Part shown: piece by piece, positions 41,141 to 42,621 of the stretch
How the letters are laid out: the number at the start of each line of letters is the position of its first letter
Numbering within the stretch: the first letter of the stretch is position 1
Origin: an uncultured Pseudacidovorax sp.
Lineage (GTDB): Bacteria; Pseudomonadota; Gammaproteobacteria; Burkholderiales; Burkholderiaceae_C
DNA: 42,621 bases
Direction: 5' to 3'
NCBI RefSeq assembly: GCF_913773995.1
Contig: NZ_CAJYES010000003.1
Location: 1-42,621 of the forward strand
Position numbers and translations under genes: made by a program
The notes under the pieces: generated by a model
What the model saw: only the letters and a program-made list of their open reading frames with translations
Told to the model about the DNA's origin: nothing
The model's database searches: none

Positions 41141-41186
41141 ACCCGAAGCCGCGACCGGCGCCGCCAGTCGCGTTCTTGTCTCTGTC

Positions 41187-41771
41187 TCAGGTCTTCTCGA
41201 CCTCGGCGAAGCCCAGCTCCACCGGCGTTGCGCGGCCGAAGATCATCACGGACACGCGCAGCTTGTTCTTCTCGTAGTTCACTTCTTCGACGGTGCCGTT
41301 GAAGTCGGTGAACGGGCCTTCCTTGACGCGCACCAGCTCGCCCACGATGAACTCCACCTTGTGGCGGGGCTTCTCGGTGCCTTGCTGCATCTGGTTGACG
41401 ATCTCGTCCACCTCGCGCTGCGAGATCGGCGCAGGCCGGTTCTTGGCGCCGCCCACGAAACCCGTCACCTTGCTGGTGTGCTTCACCAAGTGCCAGGTGT
41501 CGTCGTCCATCACCATCTCGACCAGCACATAGCCCGGGAAGAGGCGGCGCTCCATGGTGCGCTTCTGGCCGTTCTTGACGTCCACCACTTCCTCGCTGGG
41601 CACCAGGATGCGGCCGAACTTGCCTTGCATGCCTGCGCGGTTGATGCGCTCGGTGATGTTGCGCTCGACGGCCTTCTCCATGCCGGAGTAGGCATGGACC
41701 ACGTACCAACGCAGGTCCGGATTGGCCGGCTGTGCCGGGGCAGCGGTGTCGTTGTCGACGGTGTCGTTCAT
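41187..41771 (-). CDS. nusG: NusG transcription elongation/antitermination factor
   Basis: A 194-residue NusG. The NGN domain contains [27 protein letters not shown] and V-T-G-F-V-G-G. The KOW domain contains [22 protein letters not shown]. It binds RNA polymerase, reduces pausing, and links it to Rho and the ribosome. The ATG at 41771 shares one base with the secE stop (TAATG), giving tight coupling. The N-terminal ~20 residues form a short Ala/Pro-rich extension. Confidence 0.98.
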   Translation of the reverse strand: MNDTVDNDTAAPAQPANPDLRWYVVHAYSGMEKAVERNITERINRAGMQGKFGRILVPSEEVVDVKNGQKRTMERRLFPGYVLVEMVMDDDTWHLVKHTSKVTGFVGGAKNRPAPISQREVDEIVNQMQQGTEKPRHKVEFIVGELVRVKEGPFTDFNGTVEEVNYEKNKLRVSVMIFGRATPVELGFAEVEKT

Positions 41772-42154
41772 TACTTTTTCCAGCCCAGCAGCAGGTCGTA
41801 GAAGACCCACTCCAGGGTCTTGTCGGTCACCCAGAGGAACAGCGCCATGATCACCGCGAAGGCGAACACGTAGGCCGTCATCTGGATGGCCTCCTTGCGC
41901 GTCGGCCAAACGACCTTGCGCACTTCGCGCCAAGCGTCGCGGCCGAAGCCGTAGAGACGTTTTCCGCTCTCGGACACCGCAAAGACAGCCACGGCCGCAG
42001 CCATGCCCACCAGCAGCACGCCCCATTGAACCCATGCCCCCTGCCGGGCCAGCATGTAGAACGCCACAAGCGAGCCCAGCAGCAGCAGCACGGCTGCAGC
42101 CAGCTTCGCCTTGTCAGCGCCCGTCTGGACCGTTTCGATTTGAGTTGTGGCCAT
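41771..42154 (-). CDS. secE: SecE preprotein translocase subunit
   Basis: A 127-residue SecE of the proteobacterial three-span type: hydrophobic segments at about 18-36, 43-61 and 94-112. The conserved cytoplasmic amphipathic region [13 protein letters not shown] precedes the last span. It clamps SecY in the inner-membrane SecYEG channel. The gene follows tRNA-Trp and overlaps nusG by one base, the usual tuf–trpT–secE–nusG order. Confidence 0.98.
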   Translation of the reverse strand: MATTQIETVQTGADKAKLAAAVLLLLGSLVAFYMLARQGAWVQWGVLLVGMAAAVAVFAVSESGKRLYGFGRDAWREVRKVVWPTRKEAIQMTAYVFAFAVIMALFLWVTDKTLEWVFYDLLLGWKK

Positions 42155-42210
42155 CTCGGCAAATTCCTGGCCTTGCGGCCTGTGTATACGCCTGTTCGCA
42201 AGACGCCGAA

Positions 42211-42231
42211 GCCCGCCGGAGCGCGGCGGGC
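42211..42231 (-). other. hairpin between tRNA-Trp and secE
   Basis: GCCCGCC / GGCGGGC form a perfect 7-bp stem around 7 nt on the minus strand. No T-run follows, so it is more likely an mRNA or processing structure between tRNA-Trp and secE than a terminator. Confidence 0.4.
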
Positions 42232-42313
42232 TTGAAGCTGTTCGTTTTCGCCGAATCGGAGTCGGCTGGATCCGTGCTGTGAACTTCCGGACCCGTCGCC
42301 ACCCGCTAGGAGG

Positions 42314-42389
42314 TGGCAGGGGCAGTAGGAATCGAACCTACAACCTTCGGTTTTGGAGACCGACGCTCTGCCAATTGAGCTATACCCCT
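42314..42389 (-). tRNA. tRNA-Trp (CCA)
   Basis: A 76-nt tRNA with encoded CCA. The acceptor stem AGGGGTA / TGCCCCT includes one T-G pair, the D arm contains AGCTCAATTGGCAGAGC, the anticodon loop reads CTCCAAA with anticodon CCA, and the T-arm has GGTTCGATTCC. It lies between tuf and secE as in most Proteobacteria and is probably processed from the tuf–secE transcript. Confidence 0.97.
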
Positions 42390-42410
42390 AAGACCTGATC
42401 AACAGGCTTC

Positions 42411-42438
42411 GAGACGCCACCAAGACAGTGAGCGTCTC
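42411..42438 (-). other. hairpin between tuf and tRNA-Trp
   Basis: GAGACGC (42438-42432 on the minus strand) pairs with GCGTCTC (42417-42411) around a 14-nt loop just after the tuf stop. There is no T-run, so it may be a partial terminator or a processing site that frees tRNA-Trp from the tuf mRNA. Confidence 0.4.
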
Positions 42439-42448
42439 GGAACATCAA

Positions 42449-42621
42449 TTACTCGATGATCTTGGCCACGACGCCGGCGCCGACGGTACGACCACCTTCA
42501 CGGATGGCGAAGCGCAGACCTTCTTCCATGGCGATCGGGGCGATCAGCTTCACGGTGATCGACACGTTGTCGCCAGGCATCACCATTTCCTTGTCCTTCG
42601 GCAGCTCGATCGCGCCGGTCA
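42449..42621 (-). CDS. tuf: elongation factor Tu, C-terminal part (runs off the window)
   Basis: The last 57 codons of EF-Tu and a TAA stop. The visible end reads [19 protein letters not shown] ... [26 protein letters not shown], the conserved domain 3 end. EF-Tu brings aminoacyl-tRNA to the ribosome. Its place before tRNA-Trp–secE–nusG marks this as the tufB-type copy. Confidence 0.98.
   Translation of the reverse strand, partial: TGAIELPKDKEMVMPGDNVSITVKLIAPIAMEEGLRFAIREGGRTVGAGVVAKIIE

Overview
The window looks like the chromosome of a high-GC betaproteobacterium in the Burkholderiales, most likely Comamonadaceae or a close relative. This rests on the gene order tuf–tRNA-Trp–secE–nusG–rplKAJL–rpoBC, on the order rsmB–DUF4390 gene–ntrY–ntrX, and on protein sequences typical of that group. 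I made this assignment by reading the sequence, not by database search.

Region 1 (1–2376) is accessory. It holds three small plus-strand genes (a DMP19/DUF4375-like protein, a MORN/YwqK-like gene cut short by a Trp-to-stop change, and a DUF4365 nuclease-fold protein), separated by short spacers carrying related degenerate motifs. Region 2 (2377–8602) is a mutagenesis and repair block. A minus-strand SRAP/YedK protein lies divergent to the SOS cassette imuA–imuB–dnaE2, which is preceded by a perfect CTGT-N8-ACAG LexA box. Region 3 (8603–9640) holds two oppositely oriented halves of a tyrosine recombinase and a 44-bp near-perfect inverted repeat that looks like a recombination core site.

Region 4 (9741–20512) is a defence island. 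A plus-strand NlpC/P60-type papain-fold protein converges on a tightly packed minus-strand operon. In transcription order the operon is: cytosine-5 DNA methyltransferase, McrB-like AAA+ GTPase-type motor, DUF2357/McrC-like PD-(D/E)XK nuclease, Vsr mismatch endonuclease, class 2 OLD nuclease (GajA-like) and UvrD-type helicase (GajB-like). Junctions are overlaps of 35 or 4 nt or gaps of 0 or 3 nt, so a LlaJI/McrBC-like restriction-modification module, a Vsr repair gene and a Gabija-like pair appear to be expressed as one unit. Upstream lie a ribbon-helix-helix protein with an operator-like repeat, a tandem winged-helix protein and a 52-residue membrane protein. Region 5 (20513–24159) is mobile-element debris: an IS21-type IstB remnant with its end repeats, a YagK/YfjJ-type (HUH motif) replication-like protein, and about 1.4 kb without a convincing gene, ending at the 3' end of tRNA-Phe.

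Region 6 (24160–42621) is core genome, all on the minus strand: tRNA-Phe, an NtrX-like regulator, an NtrY-like kinase, a DUF4390 protein, rsmB, a LemA-like protein, rpoC, rpoB, rplL, rplJ, rplA, rplK, nusG, secE, tRNA-Trp and the 3' end of tuf. Hairpins after nusG, between rplL and rpoB, and after rpoC divide this transcript in the way known for other bacteria.

The most interesting object is the six-gene composite defence operon at 10739–19314, with its possible controller at 19384–19626.
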